From: Asticcacaulis sp.
GTDB taxonomy: Bacteria > Pseudomonadota > Alphaproteobacteria > Caulobacterales > Caulobacteraceae
Length of the DNA: 64,000 nucleotides
Direction of reading: 5' to 3'
Assembly: GCA_024707255.1 (NCBI GenBank)
Contig: JANQAC010000001.1
Location: 1,364,001-1,428,000, forward strand
The notes beneath the pieces are model-generated. The model did not search any database, was not told where the DNA came from, and was given only the letters and a program-made list of their open reading frames with translations. The position numbers and the translations under genes are program-made. Below, piece by piece: positions 9,105 to 19,114 of this stretch (position 1 is the stretch's first letter; each line of letters begins with the position of its first letter).

Positions 9105-10814
9105 ATGACGGTCACGGCAGACGACGCAAAAAAGCCCAAACTCTCGGCACTTTCCGCCCTGCTGGCCTTTTTCAAACCCAAGCCCCTGCTGATGCTGGCG
9201 CTGGGCTATGCCTCCGGAATGCCCTTCCTGCTGGTCAACGATACCCTCAGCGCCTGGCTGCGCGTCGAGGGGCTGTCACTGCAGGTGATCGGTTTCTTCG
9301 TGCTGGTCACCTTTTCCTACACATTGAAATTCATGTGGGCGCCGCTGCTCGACCGGCTGAATGTGCCGTGGCTGAATGGCAAGCTTGGTCACCGCCGCGC
9401 CTGGATGCTGGTTTTACAGGCCGCAGTGGCCTTGGGTCTGCTCGGCATCGCCGTCTGTGATCCGAAGGTCAGCCTTGGCCAGATGGCGGCTTTCGCGGCG
9501 CTGACCGCCTTCTTTGGTGCCAGTCAGGATATCGTCATGGATGCCTGGCGGATTGAATCGGTCGAGCCCGAAATGCAGGGCATCATGACCGCCGCCTATC
9601 AGTGGGGCTATCGGATCGCCATGATGGTGGCGGGCGCCGTACCGCTGATCCTGTCCTCACGCATCGGCTGGCCGCTGGCCTATGCCACCATGGCCCTGAT
9701 GATGGCCATCGGCTGGATCGCCGTGCTTCTGGCGCCGCGCGGACCCGCACATAATCCGCGGCCGATCCATTATGAGGGCCTGCCGGTACGGCCGGTTCTG
9801 GAGTGGATGGAATGGATCATTCGCGGCCTGGTTATCCTGTTTGCCGCCCTGATGATGGGTTCCGGCCTCACCGCCAATGCCGATCTGATGAATGGCCTGC
9901 TCAGTCATCTGGGCCTGAGCCCCGAGGCGCAGGCCGCGTTCAAAACCGCCTTTACCGCCAAGGCCACCGGGCCTTTCCTGCAAATTCCGTTTACCCTGGC
10001 GGGCCTGGGCCTGATGCTCGGCGCGTGTCTGCCCCTGCCTTGGCCGACCCGTCCCGGCGCCTATTTCAAAGGCGCCTTTATCGAGCCGCTGGCCGATTTC
10101 TTCCGGCGCTACAAGGACTGGGCCGGCTTTATCTTCGCCCTGATCTGCCTTTATCGCATCAGTGAATTTACCCTCAGCATCATGAATCCCTTCTATGTCG
10201 ATCTCGGCTTCTCGCTCGATGCCGTGGGGGAAATGCGTAAGGGCTTTGGCGTGCTGATGCTGGTGGTCGGTGTCGGGATTGCCGGCTGGCTGATCGCGCG
10301 TTTTGGCGTTCGCAATTCGTTGGTGATTGGCGCCATTGCCGGACCCTTCAGTCACGTCGGTTTCATGTGGCTTGCGGCGGCCGGCCATTCCCTGCCGATC
10401 TTCGCGGCTGCGCTTGCCATGGACAATATCGCCGCCTCTATCGCCGGCACATCGCTGATCGCCTATATGTCCACCCTGGTGAGTCCGCAATATACGGCAC
10501 CGCAATACGCCATCTTCTCCAGTTTCTATGCCATTCTAGGCAAGCTGGTGGCCTCGCAGTCGGGTCGGATTGTCGAAGGCGCGGCCAAATCCGCGGATGC
10601 CGGTGGTATCAGCAGTATCTTCAAGGGCCTGATGAGCCATCTGCACGCGGATTCCTATGTCACCGCCTCGGCCAAGCTTGGGGTAACACCGGCAGCCATG
10701 GGCGCGGGTTACTTCGCCTTTTTCGCCTATACGATCGGCATTGGCTTCATCGCCATCGCCATGTCGTTCTGGCTGTATTTCCGGCGTGAGGAGGGCAGTG
10801 AGGAGAAGGTGTGA
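9105..10814 (+). CDS. ampG: AmpG-like MFS transporter (muropeptide permease family)
   Basis: The 569-residue integral membrane protein starts with a short cytoplasmic tail and then LGYASGMPFLLVNDTLSAWL, LKFMWAPLLDRLNVP and GHRRAWM, which are typical of AmpG-type permeases that import anhydromuropeptides from the periplasm for cell-wall recycling. SQDIVMDAWRIESVEPE between TM4 and TM5 is another family hallmark. At least twelve hydrophobic segments are visible; an extended central region (~230-330) with two extra hydrophobic stretches makes the protein longer than E. coli AmpG. Substrate is inferred from the family; acetyl-CoA-transporter-like relatives have similar motifs. Confidence 0.85.
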   Translation: MTVTADDAKKPKLSALSALLAFFKPKPLLMLALGYASGMPFLLVNDTLSAWLRVEGLSLQVIGFFVLVTFSYTLKFMWAPLLDRLNVPWLNGKLGHRRAWMLVLQAAVALGLLGIAVCDPKVSLGQMAAFAALTAFFGASQDIVMDAWRIESVEPEMQGIMTAAYQWGYRIAMMVAGAVPLILSSRIGWPLAYATMALMMAIGWIAVLLAPRGPAHNPRPIHYEGLPVRPVLEWMEWIIRGLVILFAALMMGSGLTANADLMNGLLSHLGLSPEAQAAFKTAFTAKATGPFLQIPFTLAGLGLMLGACLPLPWPTRPGAYFKGAFIEPLADFFRRYKDWAGFIFALICLYRISEFTLSIMNPFYVDLGFSLDAVGEMRKGFGVLMLVVGVGIAGWLIARFGVRNSLVIGAIAGPFSHVGFMWLAAAGHSLPIFAAALAMDNIAASIAGTSLIAYMSTLVSPQYTAPQYAIFSSFYAILGKLVASQSGRIVEGAAKSADAGGISSIFKGLMSHLHADSYVTASAKLGVTPAAMGAGYFAFFAYTIGIGFIAIAMSFWLYFRREEGSEEKV

Positions 10815-10866
10815 CATATTTCGGAGTGAAGGAGCCTGAGGCCCCCTCGCCCCCATAATCAAAGCG

Positions 10867-13149
10867 TCACCCCTTCGCTGACGCCCGGATATCGTAAGCT
10901 GCGAAGGTCGCCATGGTCAGGATTTTTGACACCGAATCCGACAACTGGCAGATCTGCACCGGCTTGGACAGGCCCAGCAGCAGCGGACCCACCACCGTAG
11001 CGCCGCCCAGGGCTTCGATCATCTTGGTCGAGATCGAGGCCGACTGGATGGCCGGCATGATCAGCACATTGGCCGGCGCCGTCAGGCGCTGGAAGGGATA
11101 GTTGGCCCAGGTGGCCGGTTCCAGCGCAACATCGGGCGACATTTCGCCTTCAAATTCAAAGTCAACGCCCCGTTCTTCAAGCAAACGCACCGCTTCCTTG
11201 ACACGATCCGAACGCTCGCCCGACGGATTGCCGAAGGTCGAATAGCTCATGAAGGCCACCCTTGGGGTGTGCCCCATGCTGCGCACTGCCATGGCCGCTT
11301 CAATGGCGATATCGCCGAGTTCTTCCGGGGTCGGCATTTCAGCGACTGTGGTATCCGCCACAAAGATCGTCCGTCCCTTGGCCAGCACGATCGAAAGCCC
11401 CATAATGCGGCCACCCGGCGCTGGATCGACCACGCGCAGCACATCATCCAGCGACTTGTCGAACGAACGCGTAACGCCGGTGACCATACCGTCGGCGTGG
11501 CCGGAAATGACCATGGCGGCGGCAAAGGAATTACGGTCCAGGTTGATCAGGCGATCGACATCTCGCTTCAGGTAGCCCTCGCGCTGGAGCCGCGAATAGA
11601 GCAACTGCGAATAAGCGGCATTGCGGTGGCTGAGCCGGGCATTGACGATTTCGATGCCCTCCTCTTTCGGATCGATGCCGGCGGCACGCATATTGGCTTC
11701 GACCAGGTTTTCACGGCCGCAGAGGATCGGCGTGCCAAGTCCTTGCAGCTTGAAGGCATGCGCGGCGCGGATGACCGAAATATCCTCACCCTCGGCGAAA
11801 ACGATGCGTTTCGACGGCCGCGAACGGACCGCCGAGGTGATGGATTGCAGGAAGCCGGCCGATGGATCGAGACGCTGTTCCAGCGACTTTCGGTAAGCGT
11901 CCATATCGGTGATCGGCTTGCGGGCTACGCCGGTATCCATTGCGGCCTGGGCCACAAAGGGCGGGATGTACCAGATCAGGCGCGGATCGAAGGGCGACGG
12001 AATGATATAGTCTTTGCCAAATTTCAGATGGCGGCCCTGATAGGCGGCGGCCACTTCATCAGGCACATCTTCGCGGGCGAGCTGCGCCAGGGCGTGGGCG
12101 GCGGCCAGCTTCATCTCGTGATTGACCCGGCGGGCACGGACATCGAGCGCGCCGCGGAAGATATAGGGGAAGCCCAGGACGTTATTGACCTGATTGGGGT
12201 AATCCGAACGGCCCGTGGCGACGATGGCGTCGGAACGCACGCTCGCCACCTCTTCCGGTGTGATTTCCGGATCGGGATTGGCCATGGCGAAGATGATAGG
12301 CTTGTCGGCCATGGTGGCGACCATGTCCGGCGTCAGCACGCCCTTGGCGGACAGGCCCAGGAAAATATCGGCGCCGACCATGGCCTCGGCCAGGGTGCGT
12401 TTGGAGGTTTTCGTAGCGTGCGGCGCCTTCCACTGGTCCATGTCGATCGTGCGGCCTTCATAGACGACGCCGTGAATATCGACCACCGTAGTGTTCTCGT
12501 GCTTTACGCCCAGCGATTTGATCAGTGAGAGCGACGACAGGCCAGCAGCGCCGGCGCCGCAGAGCACGACCTTGACGTCTTCAATTTTCTTACCGGTGAT
12601 TTCCAGCGCATTGATCAGGCCGGCGGAGGCGATAATCGCCGTGCCGTGCTGGTCATCGTGGAACACAGGAATATCCGCCAGGTCCTGCAAGGCGGCTTCG
12701 ATGATGAAGCACTCCGGCGACTTGATATCTTCCAGATTGACGCCGCCGAAGGCGCCAGTGATGTTCTTCACCACCGTGATGAATTCGTCCGGGTCTTGAG
12801 TCGCCACCTCGATATCGAACGAGTCGATATCCGCAAAACGCTTGAAGAGGACCGACTTGCCTTCCATGACCGGCTTGGAGGCCAGGGCGCCGAGATTGCC
12901 GAGGCCAAGGATCGCCGTGCCATTCGAAATGACCGCCACCATATTGCCCTTGGACGTGTAGTCATAGGCCGCTTCCGGGTTTTCAGCGATGCGCAGCACC
13001 GGCACCGCCACGCCCGGCGAATAGGCCAGAGCCAGGTCACGCTGGGTCGCCATCGGCTTGGTCGCCATCAGCGCGATCTTGCCGGGCTGGGGGTACTGGT
13101 GAAGGTGCAACGCTTCGTCGTCGCTGAAGGTCTGTTTTTCGGTGGTCAT
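10867..13149 (-). CDS. maeB: NADP-dependent malic enzyme with phosphotransacetylase-like domain
   Basis: MaeB oxidatively decarboxylates malate to pyruvate with reduction of NADP. The 760-residue fusion has the malic enzyme part at about residues 1-430 (LAYSPGVAVPVLRIAENPEA, VLGLGNLGALASKPVMEGK with the catalytic lysine, CGAGAAGLSSLSLIKSLG for the dinucleotide) and a phosphate acetyltransferase-like domain from ~440 to the end (RIVFAEGEDISVIRAA, ADGMVTGVTRSF). In known hybrid malic enzymes the latter is a regulatory acetyl-CoA sensor rather than an active transacetylase. It is convergent with ampG and divergent from mutS. Confidence 0.96.
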   Translation of the reverse strand: MTTEKQTFSDDEALHLHQYPQPGKIALMATKPMATQRDLALAYSPGVAVPVLRIAENPEAAYDYTSKGNMVAVISNGTAILGLGNLGALASKPVMEGKSVLFKRFADIDSFDIEVATQDPDEFITVVKNITGAFGGVNLEDIKSPECFIIEAALQDLADIPVFHDDQHGTAIIASAGLINALEITGKKIEDVKVVLCGAGAAGLSSLSLIKSLGVKHENTTVVDIHGVVYEGRTIDMDQWKAPHATKTSKRTLAEAMVGADIFLGLSAKGVLTPDMVATMADKPIIFAMANPDPEITPEEVASVRSDAIVATGRSDYPNQVNNVLGFPYIFRGALDVRARRVNHEMKLAAAHALAQLAREDVPDEVAAAYQGRHLKFGKDYIIPSPFDPRLIWYIPPFVAQAAMDTGVARKPITDMDAYRKSLEQRLDPSAGFLQSITSAVRSRPSKRIVFAEGEDISVIRAAHAFKLQGLGTPILCGRENLVEANMRAAGIDPKEEGIEIVNARLSHRNAAYSQLLYSRLQREGYLKRDVDRLINLDRNSFAAAMVISGHADGMVTGVTRSFDKSLDDVLRVVDPAPGGRIMGLSIVLAKGRTIFVADTTVAEMPTPEELGDIAIEAAMAVRSMGHTPRVAFMSYSTFGNPSGERSDRVKEAVRLLEERGVDFEFEGEMSPDVALEPATWANYPFQRLTAPANVLIMPAIQSASISTKMIEALGGATVVGPLLLGLSKPVQICQLSDSVSKILTMATFAAYDIRASAKG

Positions 13150-13486
13150 GACTTTAGGGAAACTCTGACAGGGTGTGGCGATTTATATTATAAACTAAGG
13201 ACTTGCGTCCCCTACGGAATAGAACAACAGCGACAGCGAATAAAGGGTCTACACGGTCACAGGGGTACTTTTCTTTATTGTCAGACAAATGAATTTGCGA
13301 GCTGTTGCTTTTAAGGCGCGGTTTGAAGACAGTTTTACAATTAAATGGGCTCAATCGCCGCATGGCTCCTCGCATCGGCTCGGGCGCGCAGTCGCGCTTG
13401 CCAACGGCAAGCTGTTGGAGAAGTTTTACACACCTTCCTTTGCGAAATCCCTTCTCTTCGCTGTTAACAATGGTTAACTTCGCGGC
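13150..13486. other. Intergenic region between divergent maeB and mutS
   Basis: These 337 bases must hold both promoters. I see no convincing gene. The only clear pattern is two GTTAAC hexamers at 13463-13468 and 13473-13478, ten bases apart and just upstream of the mutS start; the spacing differs from a CtrA box (TTAA-N7-TTAA). Confidence 0.5.
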
Positions 13487-16201
13487 ATGAACGCCCCGCA
13501 AACCCTCACGCCAGATGCCGCCGCCCCTAATGTGGAGGGCGCCACGCCGGTCATGGCGCAATATATCCAGCTCAAGGCGCAATACCCCGATGCCCTCCTG
13601 CTGATGCGCATGGGCGATTTCTACGAAATCTTTTTCGAAGACGCGGTCATTGCCTCGCAGGCCTTGTCGTTGGCTCTGACCAAGCGCGGGCAGTTCCAGG
13701 GCAAGGATATTCCGCTGGCCGGCGTGCCCGCCCATGCCGCCGATGCCTATATCGCCAAGCTGATTCGTCTGGGCCACCGGGTTGCCGTCTGCGATCAGTT
13801 GGAAGACCCGGCCGAAGCGAAAAAGCGCGGCTCAAAAGCCATCGTCAAGCGGGGTATAACACGCGTTGTAACGCCGGGCACTCTGACGGAGGATACGCTT
13901 CTGGAGGAGCGCGGCGCCAACCGCCTGGTGGCCCTGTCATCGCGCGGCGGCGTGCTGGCCCTGGCAGCGGTCGAGCTTTCAACCGGTGATGTCGAGGTGC
14001 TGGAGGTCGCGCCCAAACAGGTGGGCGTGCAGCTTTCCGCCCTGCGGCCTTCGGAAAGCCTGGTGGCTGACCGGCTGATCCAGGACGAGGCCATTTACCC
14101 CCTGCTCAAGATGTACGGCGGGGTCATCCAGCCGCAACCAGCGTCTCTGTGCGATCCGGTTTCCGGTGAAGCGCGCCTGCTCAAGCTCTACGGTGTCTCC
14201 ACGCTCGATGGCTTCGGCAGCTTCAGCCCGGCCGAGGTTTCGGCGCTGGGCTTGCTGGCCGCCTATATCGACCTGACCCAGGCCGGCAAGATTCCGACCC
14301 TGAAACCGCCGGCGCGGGTGATTTCCAACAACTATCTCGCCATCGACGCCGCCACGCGCAACAGCCTTGAGATCGACCGCACGCAGCAGGGCAGGCGCGA
14401 AGGCAGCCTGATCTCGGCGCTCGACATGACCGTGACCTCCGGCGGCTGCCGCCTGTTGCTGAACCGTCTGGCGCGCCCTCTCTATAATCCGGCCGATATC
14501 AATGCACGGCTGGATACGATCGAGTGGTTGCTGCCGCGCCGGACCTTGCGCGAAACCCTGCGCCACCTGATGCGCTCGCTGTCCGATCAGGCGCGGGCCC
14601 TGTCGCGGCTGTCTCTGGGCCGGGGAAGTGCGCGCGACCTGTGCGTCATCGCGCAGGCGCTGACCATCAGCGAGACCCTGGCCAGCCATCTGAACGACGC
14701 GCGCCATCAGGATCATGACGATCTGGCCGGAAATCCGCCTGCCATCCCGCAGGAAATCGACACCATCATCTCGGCCCTGGTGCCCTCCCTGCCGCTCAGC
14801 CAATTGCGCGACAGGCTGGCGCGCGCCGTTGTCGAGGAGCCGCCGCTCAAACTGTCCGACGGCGGCTTTATCCGTCCCGGCTTTAATGCCGAACTGGACG
14901 AGGCGCGGGCCCTGCGCGATGACAGCCGCCAGATCATTCTGGCGCTGGAGCAAAGACTGGCCGCTGAAACCGGTATTGCCATCCGCATCAAATTCAACAA
15001 TGTGCTGGGTTATTTCATCGAGCTCTCCGCCAAGCTGGCTGAACAGCTTCAGGCGCAGGACACGGAAAAGCAGTTCATTCACCGCCAGTCTCTGGCCAAC
15101 CAGGTGCGCTTCGTCACCACCGAACTGATCGAACTCGATGGCCGAATCCAGCGCGCCGCGCAGCAGGGCCAGGCGCTGGAAATGGACATTTTCGAGCAGT
15201 TACGTGAAGAGGTGCGCCTGGCCGCCGCCGAAATCCAGGGCGGACATGACGCCATCTGCGCGCTCGATGTCGCGGTCGCCAATGCCGCTTACGCCGAAGA
15301 ATGGGATGCGATCCGGCCGGTAGTCGATGACTCCTTACGACTCGAAATCACCCGCGGCCGCCATCCGGTCGTCGCGGCGGCGCTGAAAAGCCAGGGCAAG
15401 CCCTTCACGCCCAACGATGTCCATCTCGATGCGTCGGGCGCCCATGCCGCGCGATTGTCGCTCGTCACCGGTCCGAACATGGCTGGTAAATCAACCTATC
15501 TCCGCCAGAACGCCCTGCTGATCATCATGGCGCAGGCCGGCCTGTTCGTGCCGGCCAAAGCCATGCACCTGGGCGTGGTCGACAAGCTGTTCTCGCGTGT
15601 CGGCGCCGGCGATGACCTGGCGCAGGGCCGTTCCACCTTCATGATGGAGATGGTCGAAACCGCCGCCATTCTGACCCAGGCCAGCGAGCGTTCCTTCATC
15701 ATCCTCGATGAAATCGGCCGCGGCACCGCCACCTATGACGGCCTGGCCATCGCCTGGGCCTCGGCGGAAAACCTGCACGAGGTGATCAAGGCGCGCACCC
15801 TCTTCGCCACCCATTATCACGAGCTTTCCCGGCTCGAAGAGCGGATGAAGCACCTCAACAACCTGTCGCTGACCGCCCATGAGCACAATGGTGAACTGAT
15901 CTTCCTGCACGAGGCGCGCAAAGGCTCGGCCGACCGCTCCTACGGCGTGCAGGTGGCACGTCTGGCTGGTATGCCGCCGGCCGTGGTTTCGCGCGCCCGC
16001 GATATCCTGACACGCCTGGAAGAAGACAACCAGACCCAGCTCAGGCTCGACGATTTGCCGCTGTTTTCCGCGAGCCGCACACCGGAACCGGCTTCATATG
16101 CACCCTCCAGGGCGGAAGCCATGCTCAGGAGCGTAAATCCGGATGATTTAAGCCCCAAGGAAGCCCTGGAACTCATATATAATTTACACAAACTGCTGTA
16201 A
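13487..16201 (+). CDS. mutS: DNA mismatch repair protein MutS
   Basis: MutS recognises mismatches and small loops and recruits MutL. The 904-residue protein shows the mismatch-reading Phe-x-Glu motif (Phe45, Glu47 in MGDFYEIF), the connector and lever domains, and the ABC-type ATPase near the C-terminus: Walker A VTGPNMAGKSTYLRQ, signature region DDLAQGRSTFMMEM, Walker B SFIILDEIGRGTATYDG and the HYHELSRLE switch. The length is that of full MutS1. glnD follows 27 bases downstream on the same strand, an arrangement frequent in alphaproteobacteria. Confidence 0.97.
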   Translation: MNAPQTLTPDAAAPNVEGATPVMAQYIQLKAQYPDALLLMRMGDFYEIFFEDAVIASQALSLALTKRGQFQGKDIPLAGVPAHAADAYIAKLIRLGHRVAVCDQLEDPAEAKKRGSKAIVKRGITRVVTPGTLTEDTLLEERGANRLVALSSRGGVLALAAVELSTGDVEVLEVAPKQVGVQLSALRPSESLVADRLIQDEAIYPLLKMYGGVIQPQPASLCDPVSGEARLLKLYGVSTLDGFGSFSPAEVSALGLLAAYIDLTQAGKIPTLKPPARVISNNYLAIDAATRNSLEIDRTQQGRREGSLISALDMTVTSGGCRLLLNRLARPLYNPADINARLDTIEWLLPRRTLRETLRHLMRSLSDQARALSRLSLGRGSARDLCVIAQALTISETLASHLNDARHQDHDDLAGNPPAIPQEIDTIISALVPSLPLSQLRDRLARAVVEEPPLKLSDGGFIRPGFNAELDEARALRDDSRQIILALEQRLAAETGIAIRIKFNNVLGYFIELSAKLAEQLQAQDTEKQFIHRQSLANQVRFVTTELIELDGRIQRAAQQGQALEMDIFEQLREEVRLAAAEIQGGHDAICALDVAVANAAYAEEWDAIRPVVDDSLRLEITRGRHPVVAAALKSQGKPFTPNDVHLDASGAHAARLSLVTGPNMAGKSTYLRQNALLIIMAQAGLFVPAKAMHLGVVDKLFSRVGAGDDLAQGRSTFMMEMVETAAILTQASERSFIILDEIGRGTATYDGLAIAWASAENLHEVIKARTLFATHYHELSRLEERMKHLNNLSLTAHEHNGELIFLHEARKGSADRSYGVQVARLAGMPPAVVSRARDILTRLEEDNQTQLRLDDLPLFSASRTPEPASYAPSRAEAMLRSVNPDDLSPKEALELIYNLHKLL

Positions 16202-16228
16202 GCCGGAGGCAAGCCGAGTTTTGTTCAT

Positions 16229-19051
16229 ATGAGTGACTCCTCCCCCATGCTCACCCAGACACACCCGGCGGCGCCCGCATACCGTATCGACGGGACTGAT
16301 CTGCGTAAACGCCTGACCGAAGCCTATGAGGATTCGTCAGGCGATACGCTCGATTTGCGACGCCGCGCCGTTACCATACTCAAGGACGCGCTCGATAAGG
16401 GCCGCGCCAGCCTGCTTGAGCGTGTGGACGATCAGAAGGGCGGCTATGCCACCGCCCGCGCCCTGGCCGGGGTGACCGACGAAGTGGTCTCGGCCCTGTG
16501 GGACTTCACGCTCACCCATGTCTACCGTGCCCGCAACCCGACCGAAGGTGAACGCCTGGCCCTGCTGGCGGTGGGCGGCTATGGCCGTGGCGAACTGGCG
16601 CCCTATTCCGATCTCGACCTGTTGTTCCTGCGCGCCTGGAAAGAGACCTCGCACTCGGAATCGGTCATCGAATTCATCCTCTATACATTGTGGGATCTGG
16701 GCCTGAAGGTCGGCCATTCGTCGCGCACGGTCGATGAAACGCTTAAATATGTCAGGAGCGACCACACCATCATGACGGCGGTGCTGGAACATCGCCTGAT
16801 CGCCGGCGATGCCGAACTGGCGCAGAACCTGGAAGACCGGCTCACTCACGATGGCCTGAAATCGCACGCCTTCGATTTCGTCGCTTCCAAGCTGGAAGAA
16901 CGTGACCAGCGCCATGTCAAGACCGGCACCACGCGCTTCGTGGTCGAGCCCAATGTCAAGGAGGGCAAGGGCGGCCTGCGTGACCTGCATACCCTCTACT
17001 GGATAGCCAAATTCCTGGCCGGCGGCGCTGGTAAAGATGCCGAGGTGCTCGATCTGATCCTGACCGACAAGGAACGCCGCATTTTCATGCGCGCCTTTGA
17101 TTTCCTGTGGAAGGTCCGCATCATCATGCACACCGCCGCCGGGCGCGGCGAAGAACGGCTGACCTTCGACCTCCAGCCGGAAGTGGCCCGCCGCATGGGC
17201 TTTATCGACCGCGAGGGCGAACCCAATGTCGAGCGTTTCATGCGCCGCTATTTCGTGGTCGCCAAGGAGGTGGGCGCGCTGACCCGCACCTTCTGCACCA
17301 AGCTGGAAACCCAGCAGGCCAAGCCGCTGGCCCGGCTGTCGAGCCTGATCCAGTCGGGCATCATGAACCTGACGCGCGCCGATCACCCCGGCTTCATCGT
17401 CACCAATGGCCGCCTGAGCGTCAATTCACCGGATATCTTCCAGAAGTCGCCGGTGGCCATGTTCATGCTCTTCAAGATGGCTGACCGGCTCGAACTGGAC
17501 CTGCATCCGGATGCCTTCACCGCCATCGCCCGCAATCTTGACCTGGTGACGCCCAGTTTGCGGCGTAATCCGGAAGCGGCACGGCTGTTCCTTGACCTGC
17601 TGGTGCGCGGCAAGGATCCGTACAAGACGCTGTCGATGATGTCGGAAACCGGCCTGCTCGGTCGCTATATCCCCGAATTCGGCCGCATCGTCGCCCAGAC
17701 GCAGTTCAACATGTATCACGCCTATACGGTCGATGAGCACACCCTGCGCGCCATCGATATCATCCACGGCATAGATACTGGCGCTTACAAGGAAGACCAT
17801 CCGCTGTCGAGCGTGATCATGCCGCAGGTCACCGACAAGGAATCGCTCTATCTCGCCATGCTGCTGCACGACACCGGCAAGGGCAATGAACTGGGCCAGG
17901 AAGTCGGCGGCGAGATTGCCGCGCGCAAGGCGTGTGAACGGCTGGGCATCGAGGACTGGAAGATCGATCAGGTGGCGTGGCTGGTGCGCCACCACCTCGT
18001 CCTGTCCGATTATGCGCAGAAACGCGACGTCTCCGATCCGGAAACCGTGGCCGCCTTCGCCCATATCGTCGAAACGCCCGAACGCCTGCGCCTGTTGCTG
18101 ATCCTGACCGTGGCCGATATCCGCGCCGTCGGACCGGGCGTCTGGAACGCCTGGAAAGGCCAGTTGATGCGCGACCTGTTCGACGCCACAGAAAGCGCCT
18201 TCCGCGGCGGACGGGGACCGGATGCCGTGGCCAGCGTGCGTGAAGACCTGCAACAGCGCGCCCACGCCCGTCGGGTGCAGTTGAGCGAAAACAACGCGGA
18301 TATGGCCGCCTGGCTGGAAACCATGGACGAAAGCTACCTGTTCTCGTTCAGTCCTGAAGATATCAAGAACCACGCGGTGCTGGTGCGCAATGCCAATGGC
18401 GCGCCGGCGGTCGCCCTGCGCATCGATACGGTGCGCAATGCCACCGCCTTCTCGATCTCGGCCGAGGACCGCACCGGGCTCTTTGCCGATCTGGCGCGCT
18501 GCTTCGCCAATCTCGGCGGCAATGTGGTCGGGGCGCAGGTTTTCACCTCCGCCACCGGCCAGGCGCTCGATGTCTTCTATGTGCAGGATTCGACCGGCAA
18601 GCCCTTCGCCCATGACGACCTGCCGCGCCAGAAACATGCCCAGACCGCCCTGGAAGCCGCCGCGAATGGCCGCCTGCCGGAAGCCCTGACCTGGAAATCA
18701 CCCTTCGCGGCGCGCACCGCCGCCTTCGCCATCGCCCCCACTGTGGTCTTTGACGATGACAGCAACGCCAATGTCACCATCATCGAAGTTTCCGGCCGCG
18801 ACCGTCCCGGCCTGCTGGCCGATATTGTCGAGGTCATGGCGAAGCAGCATGTCGATATCGCCTCGGCGCATATCGATTGTTATGGCGAACGCGCGGTCGA
18901 CGCCTTCTATGTGGCGGACCACTACCGCAAGGCGCAACTGGCCGGCGGCCTGAAGCAGACCCTGAAAAAGCAGTTGCTGGCCGTACTCGACAAGCCGGCC
19001 CAGCCGCCAAAGCGCAACCTGGCACGGGCAAAAGCTAGCCTGGCGCGTTAA
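16229..19051 (+). CDS. glnD: PII uridylyltransferase / uridylyl-removing enzyme
   Basis: GlnD is the glutamine sensor of the nitrogen-regulation cascade: it uridylylates PII when glutamine is low and removes UMP when it is high. Domains in order in 940 residues: nucleotidyltransferase with GGYGRGELAPYSDLDLLFL near residue 115, HD domain (AMLLHDTGKGNELG near 550) for UMP removal, and two C-terminal ACT domains (SAEDRTGLFADLARCF and SGRDRPGLLADIVEVM) for glutamine binding. All catalytic motifs appear intact. Together with ntrZ and the glutamate dehydrogenase gene in this window it bears on nitrogen control, although they are not in one operon. Confidence 0.96.
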   Translation: MSDSSPMLTQTHPAAPAYRIDGTDLRKRLTEAYEDSSGDTLDLRRRAVTILKDALDKGRASLLERVDDQKGGYATARALAGVTDEVVSALWDFTLTHVYRARNPTEGERLALLAVGGYGRGELAPYSDLDLLFLRAWKETSHSESVIEFILYTLWDLGLKVGHSSRTVDETLKYVRSDHTIMTAVLEHRLIAGDAELAQNLEDRLTHDGLKSHAFDFVASKLEERDQRHVKTGTTRFVVEPNVKEGKGGLRDLHTLYWIAKFLAGGAGKDAEVLDLILTDKERRIFMRAFDFLWKVRIIMHTAAGRGEERLTFDLQPEVARRMGFIDREGEPNVERFMRRYFVVAKEVGALTRTFCTKLETQQAKPLARLSSLIQSGIMNLTRADHPGFIVTNGRLSVNSPDIFQKSPVAMFMLFKMADRLELDLHPDAFTAIARNLDLVTPSLRRNPEAARLFLDLLVRGKDPYKTLSMMSETGLLGRYIPEFGRIVAQTQFNMYHAYTVDEHTLRAIDIIHGIDTGAYKEDHPLSSVIMPQVTDKESLYLAMLLHDTGKGNELGQEVGGEIAARKACERLGIEDWKIDQVAWLVRHHLVLSDYAQKRDVSDPETVAAFAHIVETPERLRLLLILTVADIRAVGPGVWNAWKGQLMRDLFDATESAFRGGRGPDAVASVREDLQQRAHARRVQLSENNADMAAWLETMDESYLFSFSPEDIKNHAVLVRNANGAPAVALRIDTVRNATAFSISAEDRTGLFADLARCFANLGGNVVGAQVFTSATGQALDVFYVQDSTGKPFAHDDLPRQKHAQTALEAAANGRLPEALTWKSPFAARTAAFAIAPTVVFDDDSNANVTIIEVSGRDRPGLLADIVEVMAKQHVDIASAHIDCYGERAVDAFYVADHYRKAQLAGGLKQTLKKQLLAVLDKPAQPPKRNLARAKASLAR

Positions 19052-19114
19052 CCCATAACTGCTTGCAGGAAATCCACAGGCGGCCTAAAGCGGAGAATAC
19101 ACTTCCAGCAGAGC

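Noticed and set aside
11269..12528. 419-codon frame antisense to maeB
   Set aside because: No domain, and a real 760-residue malic enzyme occupies the other strand.
13979..15082. 367-codon frame antisense to mutS
   Set aside because: Gln/Arg/Gly-rich composition typical of antisense frames; mutS motifs are intact on the plus strand.
17426..18637. 403-codon frame antisense to glnD
   Set aside because: Shadow of the HD and ACT-domain region of glnD.
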